Source of the DNA: Magnetospirillum sp902729445
GTDB taxonomy: Bacteria; Pseudomonadota; Alphaproteobacteria; Rhodospirillales; Magnetospirillaceae
NCBI RefSeq assembly: GCF_902729445.1
Contig: NZ_CACVCE010000001.1
Location: forward strand, 124,001-188,000
Reading direction: 5' to 3'
Length of the DNA: 64,000 bases
Numbering within the stretch: position 1 is the first letter of the stretch; every line of letters begins with the position of its first letter. Both the position numbers and the translations under genes were made by a program. The notes under the pieces were generated by a model that was given only the letters and a program-made list of their open reading frames with translations, made no database searches and had not been told where the DNA came from. This document shows positions 25,379 to 37,133 of this stretch, piece by piece.

Positions 25379-25654
25379 TCACCCGGCTGGCAGCGAACAA
25401 TCGCAGCCGATGCCGGCGGCGATCCAGCGCCTTGTCCACCGATTGGTGGCCAGCCGGCAGAGATAGCGTTGCCCCCCATCGTCCCAGGTCAGGGCCGGGC
25501 AGGGGCCTTTGATGCGCCAGAAGCGGATGCGCCCCAGCGGGCAGGTGGTCACCGCGCAGCACAGGCCACAGCCGTTGCAGGGCTGGCCCCAGGCCGGCTT
25601 GGCCGGCGCATCTTGGTGCAGCGTCACGATCAGGTCCATAGGGGGCAGGTCCAT
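25379..25654 (-). CDS. Cys-cluster protein (YkgJ-type Zn/Fe-binding domain)
   Basis: A 91-residue protein with CNGCGLCC near residues 26-33, followed by CPLG, CPAL, RYLCRLA and a C-terminal GCDCS. The CxxCxxCC pattern is the signature of YkgJ-like putative zinc- or iron-chelating proteins, which need further Cys downstream, also present here. No membrane segment. A second in-frame ATG six codons in is an alternative start. Convergent with thiG, 4 bp apart. The bound metal cannot be told from sequence. Confidence 0.7.
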   Translation of the reverse strand: MDLPPMDLIVTLHQDAPAKPAWGQPCNGCGLCCAVTTCPLGRIRFWRIKGPCPALTWDDGGQRYLCRLATNRWTRRWIAAGIGCDCSLPAG

Positions 25655-25748
25655 GGCGGCAGGCTAAGCCATTCCGGCCGGCCGCGGGAACCCCCTTCTA
25701 ATGGCGCGAACCGCGCCAAAGACCGTACCATACCTGGGGGGTGCGGCC

Positions 25749-25768
25749 GGTTGGCCCTTCGGCCAACC
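25749..25768. terminator. Hairpin with CTTC loop in the leader region
   Basis: GGTTGGCC-CTTC-GGCCAACC is a perfect 8-bp stem with a stable tetraloop. It lies just upstream of TTGACA (25771-25776), a plausible -35 for the decarboxylase leader transcript. Confidence 0.45.
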
Positions 25769-25986
25769 CATTGACAAAAAACAACAATGCCGGAAAGTTT
25801 CAAAAAAATGACGGTCGCGGGCAAAGTTTCACTTTTCATCCGCCGAAAACCGCGTATATAGCGGTTTCAGGTGAGACGTACAGCGCACGTGCCTCTGGCC
25901 CCAAGGTGGGGTGTAAGTAACGACGTCCAAGGCGTCTTCTGGGTGCAAGCGGGGTGAAAAACCCCCGGTGCTTGGAGGAAGTAGCT

Positions 25987-26109
25987 ATGAACGTGGTGGC
26001 CAGGCAGTCGCTGTCGGTGACCTTTTCCGCATTCCCGTATGGACAGCGTCCGCGGCAGGCCTGGGCCTTGCTGTGGAGCGATGTTCGAAGTCCGATCCGG
26101 CGGATCTGA
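25987..26109 (+). CDS. Leader-peptide ORF upstream of ornithine decarboxylase
   Basis: A 40-codon ORF starting at an ATG with a strong GGAGG site eight bases upstream, ending with TGA at 26107-26109. The peptide begins MNVVARQSLSV and ends SDVRSPIRRI; it has seven Arg residues, three in the last seven codons. In Escherichia coli the speF gene is controlled by the SpeFL leader peptide, which traps ornithine in the ribosome; a similar arrest mechanism here is an inference. Hairpins on both sides could be the attenuator. The sequence has no obvious SpeFL similarity beyond basic residues. Confidence 0.5.
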   Translation: MNVVARQSLSVTFSAFPYGQRPRQAWALLWSDVRSPIRRI

Positions 26110-26140
26110 CGGTTTCCCAAAATACCGTTGGTTTCGACGT

Positions 26141-26194
26141 CCTGGCGCCTTCATGTGGCGCCAGGGCGCAGGTTTCTTTCGGGCCTTTGGCCCG
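26141..26194 (+). promoter_or_regulatory. Attenuator-like hairpin pair before the decarboxylase start
   Basis: A perfect 9-bp stem (26141-26165) followed by GGTTTCTTTC, then a 6-bp stem with a 3-nt loop (26180-26194). The first, with its T-rich tail, resembles an intrinsic terminator, and the gene starts 22 bp after the second. Confidence 0.55.
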
Positions 26195-26216
26195 GCCGTA
26201 CCGGAAAGATATCGCG

Positions 26217-27347
26217 ATGACTGCGAAGATTGCCCGTTTCCTCGATGAAGTCCGTCCCGCCTCGCCCTGCGTCATCGTCGACCTGGACGTGGTGCGCGAC
26301 AATTACCTGGGCCTGCGCCATTGGCTGCCCTTGGCCACCGTCTATTACGCCGTCAAGGCCAACCCGGCCCCGGAAATCGTGCGCATGCTCGCCGGCCTGG
26401 GCTCCAGCTTCGACGTCGCCTCGCGCGGCGAGATCGATCTGTGCCTGGAAAATGGCGCCTCGGCCGAGCAGATCTCGTTCGGCAACACCATCAAGAAGAA
26501 TTCGGACATCGCCTATGCCTATGCCAAGGGCGTGCGGCTGTACGCGTTCGATTCCGAATGCGAGCTCGAGAAGCTGGCTGAACTGGCCCCGGGCTCGAAG
26601 GTGTTCTGCCGCATCCTGATGACCTGCGACGGCGCCGAATGGCCGCTGTCGCGCAAGTTCGGCTGCGAGGTCGATATGGCCCGCGACCTGCTGGTCCGCG
26701 CCCGCGAACTGGGCCTGGACCCTTACGGTGTGTCGTTCCATGTGGGATCGCAGCAGACCGACTTGAGCCAGTGGGACATTGCGGTCGGCAAGGCCGCCAT
26801 GCTGTTCACCGCCCTGAACGAGGCCGGCATCGACCTGCGCATGATCAATCTGGGCGGCGGTTTCCCGGCCCAGTACCGATCGGACGTGCCGGCGGTCGAA
26901 CGTTATGCCGACGCGGTGATGCATGCCATGACCAACCATTTCGGCAACGACCTGCCGGCGATGATCATCGAGCCCGGCCGTTCGCTGGTCGGCGATGCCG
27001 GCATCCTGGAAGCCGAAGTGGTGCTGATCTCGAAGAAGTCCTATGACGAGGAAGTCCGCTGGGTCTATCTGGATATCGGCAAGTTCGGCGGCCTGGCCGA
27101 AACCATGGACGAGGCCATCAAGTACCGCATCCAGACCGAGAAGGACGGCGACGAGGCCGCTCCGGTCATCCTGGCCGGCCCGACCTGCGATTCCGCCGAC
27201 ATTTTGTACGAGAAGGCCGGCTACAAGATGCCGGTGACCCTGAAGGTCGGCGACAAGGTCCGCATCCTGTCGACCGGCGCCTACACCACCTCGTACTCGG
27301 CGGTGAACTTCAACGGCTTCGCGCCCTTGAAGGCCTACTTTATTTAG
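26217..27347 (+). CDS. Ornithine decarboxylase (group IV, eukaryotic type)
   Basis: A PLP-dependent alanine-racemase-fold decarboxylase of 376 residues that should make putrescine from ornithine; many bacterial members also use lysine. The PLP lysine is Lys47 in YYAVKANP, the HVGSQQ loop and GGGFPAQY glycine motif are present, EPGRSLVGDAG follows, and the catalytic Cys is in GPTCDSADIL. An ATG at 26217 fits the family N-terminus (MTAKIARFL). Diaminopimelate decarboxylase is excluded by the ODC-type CDSADIL motif. Regulation is likely through the long leader. Confidence 0.9.
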   Translation: MTAKIARFLDEVRPASPCVIVDLDVVRDNYLGLRHWLPLATVYYAVKANPAPEIVRMLAGLGSSFDVASRGEIDLCLENGASAEQISFGNTIKKNSDIAYAYAKGVRLYAFDSECELEKLAELAPGSKVFCRILMTCDGAEWPLSRKFGCEVDMARDLLVRARELGLDPYGVSFHVGSQQTDLSQWDIAVGKAAMLFTALNEAGIDLRMINLGGGFPAQYRSDVPAVERYADAVMHAMTNHFGNDLPAMIIEPGRSLVGDAGILEAEVVLISKKSYDEEVRWVYLDIGKFGGLAETMDEAIKYRIQTEKDGDEAAPVILAGPTCDSADILYEKAGYKMPVTLKVGDKVRILSTGAYTTSYSAVNFNGFAPLKAYFI

Positions 27348-27360
27348 GTTTGCCCCAGGC

Positions 27361-27402
27361 GGCCCGGCAGGAATTGCCGGGCCAGCCCTGCCGACCCGGC
27401 AG
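27361..27402 (+). terminator. Paired hairpins after ornithine decarboxylase
   Basis: GGCCCGGCA-GGAAT-TGCCGGGCC (27361-27383) is followed by CTGCCG-ACC-CGGCAG (27388-27402) and TTT. The second resembles a terminator for the decarboxylase gene. Confidence 0.6.
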
Positions 27403-27454
27403 TTTCGGCCTGCGTTGTGACAGGCCAACCCACTGAAAAAACAGCATTATCGAA

Positions 27455-27471
27455 TTGGCACGCTGCCTGCA
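27455..27471 (+). promoter_or_regulatory. Sigma-54 promoter of flgE
   Basis: TTGGCACGCTGCCTGCA has the invariant GG (27457-27458) and GC (27469-27470) exactly 10 bp apart, matching the TGGCACG-N4-TTGC consensus well. It is 49 bp before the flgE start codon. Confidence 0.8.
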
Positions 27472-27519
27472 GCGCGTTTCGCGGAAAAGTCTGTTCCGCC
27501 GGGCGCAAGGAGGCTCGCG

Positions 27520-29112
27520 ATGCTATGGGGTGCATTCAATAATTCGTGTTCGGCGATGATGGCGATGAGCTGGGACATGGGGTCCATCAGCCAGAACATC
27601 GCCAACGTCAACACCAACGGCTACAAGCGCAAGGAAACGCTGTTCAAGACGGTGATGTCGGAATCGCACGCCAGCCCCAGCGCGTTTTCCGGCCGTCTGA
27701 ACGTGTTCGGCGTGCAGACCGCCGACCGCACCCATATCGGTGTCCAGGGCGTGGTGACTCCGTCCTCGACCGGTACCGACCTGGCCATCAACGGCACCGG
27801 CTTCTTCATGGTCGCGCCCTCCGATGACGGCAGTGCGCCATCGACGGCTTCGGTGGACAATCCGGAAAGCGTTCTTTACACCCGCGACGGCGCCTTCCGC
27901 TTCAAGGTCGGCCCCAACGACGAACGCTACTTCACCAGCGGCTCGGGCCACTACGTGTTGGGCTATATGGCCGACGACGATGGCCTGATTCAGGAAGGCT
28001 CGCTGGAGCCGGTCTATTCCATGCCGCAGACCACCATGCAGGGCAAGGCCACTACCACCGGCACCATTCAGGCCAACCTGCCCAGCGAGGCGCAGCAGAC
28101 CGCCAATTCGGTCACCACCACCTCGACCATCACCGATCCCCTGGGCGCCTCGCAGACCCTGTCGGTCAACTGGCAACGGGTCGATGGCGTCACCTGGACG
28201 GTATCCGCCAGCGTGCCGGCTGCCGTCGGTACCGCCAGCCTGGGGCCGATCACCGTGACCATGGACGGCTGGGGCAACATTTCCAGTCCCACCACCCTGG
28301 CCCAGACCGCCACCATCGATTGGGACGACACCGCCTACGGTGCGGCCACCGCCAGTTCCACTGAGAACGTCAATCTGTCGGATTCCAAGCCGAGCATCGA
28401 CCTCGAAAAGATCTCGGTCGAGATTTTCGACGCGGATGGCACGTCCCAGGTGGCGATCTTCGGCTATGAAAAGGCGACCTTCCTGACCGCGCCGACCGGT
28501 ACCGCCACCAGCATGTGGTACATCCACCCGTCTTCCGGCCAGTATGCCACCACCGGCACCACGCCGACCGCCGCCACCATCACCTTCGATACCTATGGCA
28601 ACGTCGTCGATGGCGGCGATGTGACCGCCGATCTCAGTTGGACCCGGAACAGCACCACCACCACCGCCTCGGTGACGGTTGACATGTCCAAGATGACCCA
28701 GCTGAACGGTGGGTTGAACGTCGTCAACGTCACCCAGGACGGCTATGCCGACGGCGACATGCTGCGGTCGTACTTCACCGAGGACGGCACCTTCAAGGGC
28801 TATTTCACCAATGGTGAGACCAAGTCCCTGTTCAAGATTCCGATCGCGCAGTTCATCTCGGAAAACAATCTCGAGGCGATTTCCGGCACGCTGTTCAAGC
28901 GCACCGCCGAGGCCGGCGACATTACCGTCAGCATGATCGAGGACGCCGTCGGCGAGCCGCGCTTCGCCACCTCGTCCATCGAGAATTCGACGGTCGATAT
29001 CGAGGACGAATTCACCAAGATGATCATGACCCAGAAGGCCTATTCCACCAATGCGACGGTGTTTCGCACCGCCGACGAGATGACGACGGTGGCGCGCGAC
29101 CTCAAGGCTTAG
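27520..29112 (+). CDS. flgE: Flagellar hook protein FlgE
   Basis: A 530-residue rod/hook-family protein. N-terminal ISQNIANVNTNGYKRKETLFK is the flagellar basal-body rod signature, LAINGTGFFMV the FlgE/F/G core, and the C-terminal heptad region VDIEDEFTKMIMTQKAYSTNATVFRTADEMTTVA the coiled-coil joining end. The middle is Thr/Ser-rich and variable, as in hook proteins. It has AAGGAGG upstream of the ATG and a sigma-54 promoter. It stands alone, unusual because flgE is normally in an operon with flgD; it could be a second hook gene. Confidence 0.9.
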   Translation: MLWGAFNNSCSAMMAMSWDMGSISQNIANVNTNGYKRKETLFKTVMSESHASPSAFSGRLNVFGVQTADRTHIGVQGVVTPSSTGTDLAINGTGFFMVAPSDDGSAPSTASVDNPESVLYTRDGAFRFKVGPNDERYFTSGSGHYVLGYMADDDGLIQEGSLEPVYSMPQTTMQGKATTTGTIQANLPSEAQQTANSVTTTSTITDPLGASQTLSVNWQRVDGVTWTVSASVPAAVGTASLGPITVTMDGWGNISSPTTLAQTATIDWDDTAYGAATASSTENVNLSDSKPSIDLEKISVEIFDADGTSQVAIFGYEKATFLTAPTGTATSMWYIHPSSGQYATTGTTPTAATITFDTYGNVVDGGDVTADLSWTRNSTTTTASVTVDMSKMTQLNGGLNVVNVTQDGYADGDMLRSYFTEDGTFKGYFTNGETKSLFKIPIAQFISENNLEAISGTLFKRTAEAGDITVSMIEDAVGEPRFATSSIENSTVDIEDEFTKMIMTQKAYSTNATVFRTADEMTTVARDLKA

Positions 29113-29449
29113 ACCGAAATAGCCCTCGCCGGGCGCCGCCTCCGGCGGCTTGGCCGCGCCCGCAATGGGCGCCGCATCCCATCTTCGAATGGACCATTCG
29201 GAGATGGGATGCCCCTGATTCACTGATGGGTGGCTCCGCACCTACCCCTATGGGGGAGTAGGCGCGCGGGGCCGTTTGCGCTAAGACGGACGGCCTTTCC
29301 GATCGGGTGTTCGCCGCACTTGGCGGCGGGGCCGGAATGCCGTATGTAAGCAGCTTTGCTCCGGGCTGACCCCTGGTCCGCCCGGATTCCCCATGAGACA
29401 GCGCCAGCGAGGCGACACGACTTCGCGAGCGAGAGGAACCGAGCGTCAA
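29113..29449. other. Intergenic region between flgE and gltB, with a long hairpin
   Basis: A 337-bp region with no coding sequence. It holds a perfect 11-bp inverted repeat GCATCCCATCT (29174-29184) / AGATGGGATGC (29202-29212), with an inner CGAATG/CATTCG stem, so a 39-nt hairpin can form. This is a likely flgE terminator, though it lacks a T run. I see no clear promoter for gltB; NtrC/sigma-54 or NAC-type sites are not apparent. Confidence 0.5.
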
Positions 29450-34069
<4,620 letters not shown>

Positions 34070-34070
34070 G

Positions 34071-35483
34071 ATGGGCAAGGCAACCGGATTCAAGGAATTC
34101 GCCCGCCAGACCCCCGGCACTGAAAAGCCGGAAGAACGGGTCAAGCATTACCGCGAGTTCACCAAGCCGCTGGCTGCGGAAGACCTGTCGAAGCAGGGCG
34201 CGCGCTGCATGGATTGCGGCATCCCGTTCTGCCATCAGGGCTGCCCGGTCAACAACATCATCCCCGACTGGAACGATCTGGTCTATCGGGACCGCTGGGC
34301 CGAGGCCATCGCGGTGCTGCATTCGACCAACAACTTCCCGGAATTCACCGGCCGCATCTGCCCGGCTCCGTGCGAAGCATCGTGCACCCTGAACCTGGAA
34401 GACAGCCCGGTGGCCATCAAGACCATCGAGCACGCGGTGATCGAACGGGCCTTCGCCGACGGTCTGGTGAAGCCGGAACCGGCCAAGACCCGCACCGGCA
34501 AGAATGTCGCGGTGATCGGTGCCGGTCCGGCCGGCATGGCCGCCGCCCAGCAACTGGCGCGCGCCGGCCACGGCGTGGTTCTGTACGAGAAGAACGCCCA
34601 GCCGGGCGGCCTGCTGCGCTACGGCATTCCTGACTTCAAGCTGGAAAAGACCATCATCGAGCGCCGCGTCGCCCAGATGCAGGCCGAAGGCGTCGAGTTC
34701 CGCACCAACGCCCATGTCGGCGTGACGGTGCCGGTCTCGGAACTGCATGGCTATGACGCCGTGGTGCTGTCGGGCGGCTCGGAAAAGCCGCGCGATCTGC
34801 CGGTGCCCGGCCGTCAGTTGGGCGGCATCCATTTCGCCATGGATTTCCTGACCCAGCAGAACCGCCGCGTCTCGGGCGAGCCGGTCAAGGGCGCCGACAT
34901 CCTGGCGACGGCCAAAAAGGTGGTGGTGATCGGCGGCGGTGATACCGGTGCCGACTGTGTCGGCACCTCGAACCGCCAGGGTGCCGCCTCGGTCACCCAG
35001 ATCGAGATCATGCCCCGGCCGCCGGAAAAGGAAGACAAGCTGGCCACCTGGCCGCATTGGCCCAACAAGCTGCGTTCGTCGACCAGCCACGACGAAGGCT
35101 GCGAGCGCCGCTGGTCGGTGTCGACGGTGGAAGCGGTGGGCAAGGACGGCCACGTCACCCATCTGAAGTGCGTCGAGGTCGATGCCAAGTTCCAGCCGGT
35201 GCCGGGGACCGAGTTCACCCTGGAGGCCGATCTGGTCCTGCTGGCCATGGGCTTCGTCCATCCGGTCCATGAAGGTCTGGTCGATGGTCTGGGGCTGGAC
35301 AAGGACGGCCGTGGCAACGTCAAGGCCGACACGGTCAAGTACCAGACCTCGAACCCCAAGGTGTTCGCCGCCGGCGACATCCGCCGTGGTCAGTCGCTGG
35401 TGGTGTGGGCGATCCGCGAAGGCCGCCAATGCGCCCGCGCGGTCGATGAGTTCCTGATGGGCACCAGCGACCTGCCGCGCTGA
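34071..35483 (+). CDS. gltD: Glutamate synthase (NADPH) small chain
   Basis: The 470-residue beta subunit takes electrons from NADPH to FAD and on to the Fe-S clusters of GltB. Cys motifs (CMDCGIPFCHQGCPVNN and CPAPCEASC) for two 4Fe-4S clusters are in the first 110 residues. Then GAGPAGMAAAQQLARAGHGV (FAD) and GGGDTGADCVGTSNRQGA (NADPH) give the two nucleotide folds, and the end reads FAAGDIRRGQSLVVWAI. The start ATG at 34071 is one base after the gltB stop. A terminator follows. Confidence 0.97.
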   Translation: MGKATGFKEFARQTPGTEKPEERVKHYREFTKPLAAEDLSKQGARCMDCGIPFCHQGCPVNNIIPDWNDLVYRDRWAEAIAVLHSTNNFPEFTGRICPAPCEASCTLNLEDSPVAIKTIEHAVIERAFADGLVKPEPAKTRTGKNVAVIGAGPAGMAAAQQLARAGHGVVLYEKNAQPGGLLRYGIPDFKLEKTIIERRVAQMQAEGVEFRTNAHVGVTVPVSELHGYDAVVLSGGSEKPRDLPVPGRQLGGIHFAMDFLTQQNRRVSGEPVKGADILATAKKVVVIGGGDTGADCVGTSNRQGAASVTQIEIMPRPPEKEDKLATWPHWPNKLRSSTSHDEGCERRWSVSTVEAVGKDGHVTHLKCVEVDAKFQPVPGTEFTLEADLVLLAMGFVHPVHEGLVDGLGLDKDGRGNVKADTVKYQTSNPKVFAAGDIRRGQSLVVWAIREGRQCARAVDEFLMGTSDLPR

Positions 35484-35502
35484 GCGTCCGAGTCGTGCAA
35501 GC

Positions 35503-35536
35503 AAAAGGGCGTCCGGGGCAACCCGGGCGCCCTTTT
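35503..35536 (+). terminator. Terminator of gltBD
   Basis: AAAAGGGCGTCCGGG (35503-35517) pairs with CCCGGGCGCCCTTTT with a GCAA loop and ends in a T run. It lies 20 bp after gltD and touches the HEPN gene end, so it serves both. Confidence 0.85.
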
Positions 35537-35970
35537 CATTCGGACGCCCATGGAACCGGAGAGCGGGCCGCCGCCGTCTGCCGGAATGCCTTGATTGAGA
35601 CGAGCATGTCGGCGACTTCGCTCTTTGCCGTTCCGTCTCCCTCGGTCAAGTCGGGATAGCGTGTCCGCGCAAGCCAGACGGAAGCCGGGGCGACTTCCTC
35701 CATCATTGCGGCCAAGTCGGGATAGGACGGGGTCGCCAGCCTGGCCAATGCATCAAGGTCGTGGGTGTGCGGGACCTTAAGCGCTGCCGCGACCAACAGG
35801 CCCTTGATGATCTTTTCGCCCGCCTGCTGACAGTGGAAAGCGGCCGGATCGATCAATGGTGGCTCGCGCCCCAAGGCCATTTCCGCCATGCAAATATCTT
35901 CATCGGCCTTGGCGAACCACTGGCCGGCCTCCGCCCATTGCAGCAGGGCTTGCGGATCAGGGCCGCTCAT
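35536..35970 (-). CDS. HEPN-domain protein
   Basis: A 144-residue all-helical HEPN protein: WFAKADEDICMAEMAL, the FHCQQAGEKIIKGLLVA core and ARTRYPDLTEGDGTA. It pairs with the MNT nucleotidyltransferase gene immediately upstream, overlapping it by 14 bp. MNT/HEPN pairs act as toxin-antitoxin modules in which the MNT partner AMPylates the HEPN RNase. The RX4HXY motif of HepT-type toxins is not evident here, so it may be of the older, less well studied HEPN subgroup without proven RNase activity. Confidence 0.8.
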   Translation of the reverse strand: MSGPDPQALLQWAEAGQWFAKADEDICMAEMALGREPPLIDPAAFHCQQAGEKIIKGLLVAAALKVPHTHDLDALARLATPSYPDLAAMMEEVAPASVWLARTRYPDLTEGDGTAKSEVADMLVSIKAFRQTAAARSPVPWASE

Positions 35971-36280
35971 AGACGATTACGCCCTCGGTCAGGACGGTAT
36001 GGGCGAACGAACCGATCGCTCGTGCCCGTTCCTTCAGCACGCCCTCGCGGCACGGTAGGATATCGACCGGTTCGTGATAGCCGGCCCGGGCGGAATGGAT
36101 CACTTTTGCCGACATCATTTCTGGCGGCGCGTCATTGTCCAATTCCACCACAAGGTCAATATCGCTGTCCAAGCGGGCATCACCACGTGCCCGGCTGCCG
36201 AACAGGATGACCCGCCGGGGGTGGAACACCGACACCACCTGATTCAACAACTGATCCGGAACCGAACTAACCGCCGCCAT
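35957..36280 (-). CDS. MNT-type nucleotidyltransferase
   Basis: A 107-residue minimal nucleotidyltransferase. The signature GSRARGDARLDSDIDLVVE is the GSx10DxD metal/nucleotide site. The ATG at 36280 with GAGGA upstream is preferred; an upstream ATG at 36364 adds 28 residues of no family match. It is upstream of, and overlaps, the HEPN gene. The likely role is antitoxin to the HEPN protein by nucleotidylation. It also lies on the same strand as the 36474-36794 ORF, so the three could be one operon. Confidence 0.8.
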   Translation of the reverse strand: MAAVSSVPDQLLNQVVSVFHPRRVILFGSRARGDARLDSDIDLVVELDNDAPPEMMSAKVIHSARAGYHEPVDILPCREGVLKERARAIGSFAHTVLTEGVIVYERP

Positions 36281-36473
36281 CACGTCCTCGATTCTGCCCG
36301 ATGCGATGACCAGAGACACATCATGCCATCGGTTCCGGGCGTGGTCACTATCTTCACGAAGCACCGAGCCGCCAGCGATCGAGTTCGGTCAAGACAGAGC
36401 CGCAGGATATCTGATCACCTGCAGGCCATATCAAAAGCTTTGATGCGGTTCAATCAGGTGGTCATTTGGGGGG

Positions 36474-36794
36474 TCAGAAAGGTGCATTCTGTGGCCAAGT
36501 GTACTTATGTGCCTGGTGCTGCTCATGTGGAATGGTAGATATGCTGCCATCGTAGCCACCTCCGGGCATTCCTGTCTTCGCATTAACCGCGAATGACTGC
36601 AATTTTGGCATGCCAGTATTACTATTTTTCTTGCAATAATCTTGTATTACACCAAGGAACCAAGATGCAGCACGCCAATGGACGCCTATAGCTGCAGATA
36701 GCTGTTTGTATGTGATGGGTTTGTTATGGGCGGCTGCCTGGACCAGATGTGGCCAAGCCAAGCGTGCTCTTGCCGTGTGCAGTACTATGTTCAT
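36474..36794 (-). CDS. Small winged-helix-like protein of the accessory island
   Basis: A 106-residue ORF with a strong ribosome-binding site (GGAGG, 6-7 nt before ATG). It reads ITYKQLSAAIGVHWRAASWFLGVIQDYC, then LQSFAVNAKTGMPGGGY. Small domains with the pattern ITYgeLA..lG.h...v...L..IqdyC....lP.L..LVVnk.TG.PG.G occur alone or at the start of HNH-type and other accessory proteins; I recall this pattern but could not check it. A winged-helix DNA-binding role is likely. Its GC content is visibly lower than neighbouring genes, which points to transfer. Confidence 0.6.
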   Translation of the reverse strand: MNIVLHTARARLAWPHLVQAAAHNKPITYKQLSAAIGVHWRAASWFLGVIQDYCKKNSNTGMPKLQSFAVNAKTGMPGGGYDGSISTIPHEQHQAHKYTWPQNAPF

Positions 36795-36908
36795 ACCACG
36801 CCTCCGTATAATGTGCGGACGTTATGCAAGCATAGGCGAAATCAGCTTGGCACGAAATGCTATTATTGATCGTTCCTGGCGGGGGCTTGGCAACACCGTC
36901 ATCCACCA

Positions 36909-37133
36909 TTACCCCTCCTCGGCCCCGCACGAGCACGACCGCCCGATCTGGGAATCGGGGCAGGGCACGTCGCCATAGGCGCAGAACACACAGCATTCGC
37001 CCTTGGGCGGGTGCATGACGTGACCACAGGCCTTGCAGGTCAGCGCCCACAACTGGCCGGGCATCTCTTCCTCCTGCCTGGCCCCGCAGGCCGGGCAGGT
37101 GACGGTCGAGGTGGTGAACCAGCTATCGCTCAT
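36909..37133 (-). CDS. Small Cys-rich GDCCVxC-type protein
   Basis: A 74-residue protein with four Cys pairs: CPAC (13-16), CKAC (33-36), CCVFC (47-51, inside GECCVFCAYGDVPCP) and a final SCSC. The central motif matches the GDCCVxC family, small metal-binding proteins often found near mercury or other metal-resistance genes and sometimes encoding selenocysteine. Here all positions are Cys codons. Its ATG overlaps the stop of the RND pump gene (ATGA), so it is the last gene of the efflux operon. Confidence 0.75.
   Translation of the reverse strand: MSDSWFTTSTVTCPACGARQEEEMPGQLWALTCKACGHVMHPPKGECCVFCAYGDVPCPDSQIGRSCSCGAEEG

Larger units (their letters stand above)
25847..26216 (+). promoter_or_regulatory. 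Structured 5' leader of the ornithine decarboxylase gene (speF-type)
   Basis: The 370 bp before the decarboxylase gene hold several strong hairpins. AAACCGC-GTATATA-GCGGTTT lies at 25847-25867. At 25946-25974, CAAGC-GGGG pairs with CCCC and GCTTG and partly covers the GGAGG at 25974-25978, which precedes the upstream ORF. CCTGGCGCC-TTCATGT-GGCGCCAGG is at 26141-26165, and CGGGCC-TTT-GGCCCG at 26180-26194. A conserved speF leader RNA is known upstream of alphaproteobacterial ornithine decarboxylase genes; position and size fit, but I could not align it to that motif. Confidence 0.6.

Noticed and set aside
36855..36872. Sigma-54-like TTGGCACGAAATGCT
   Set aside because: GG and GC are 8 bp apart instead of 10, so it is not a valid sigma-54 site, and no gene starts in the right place.
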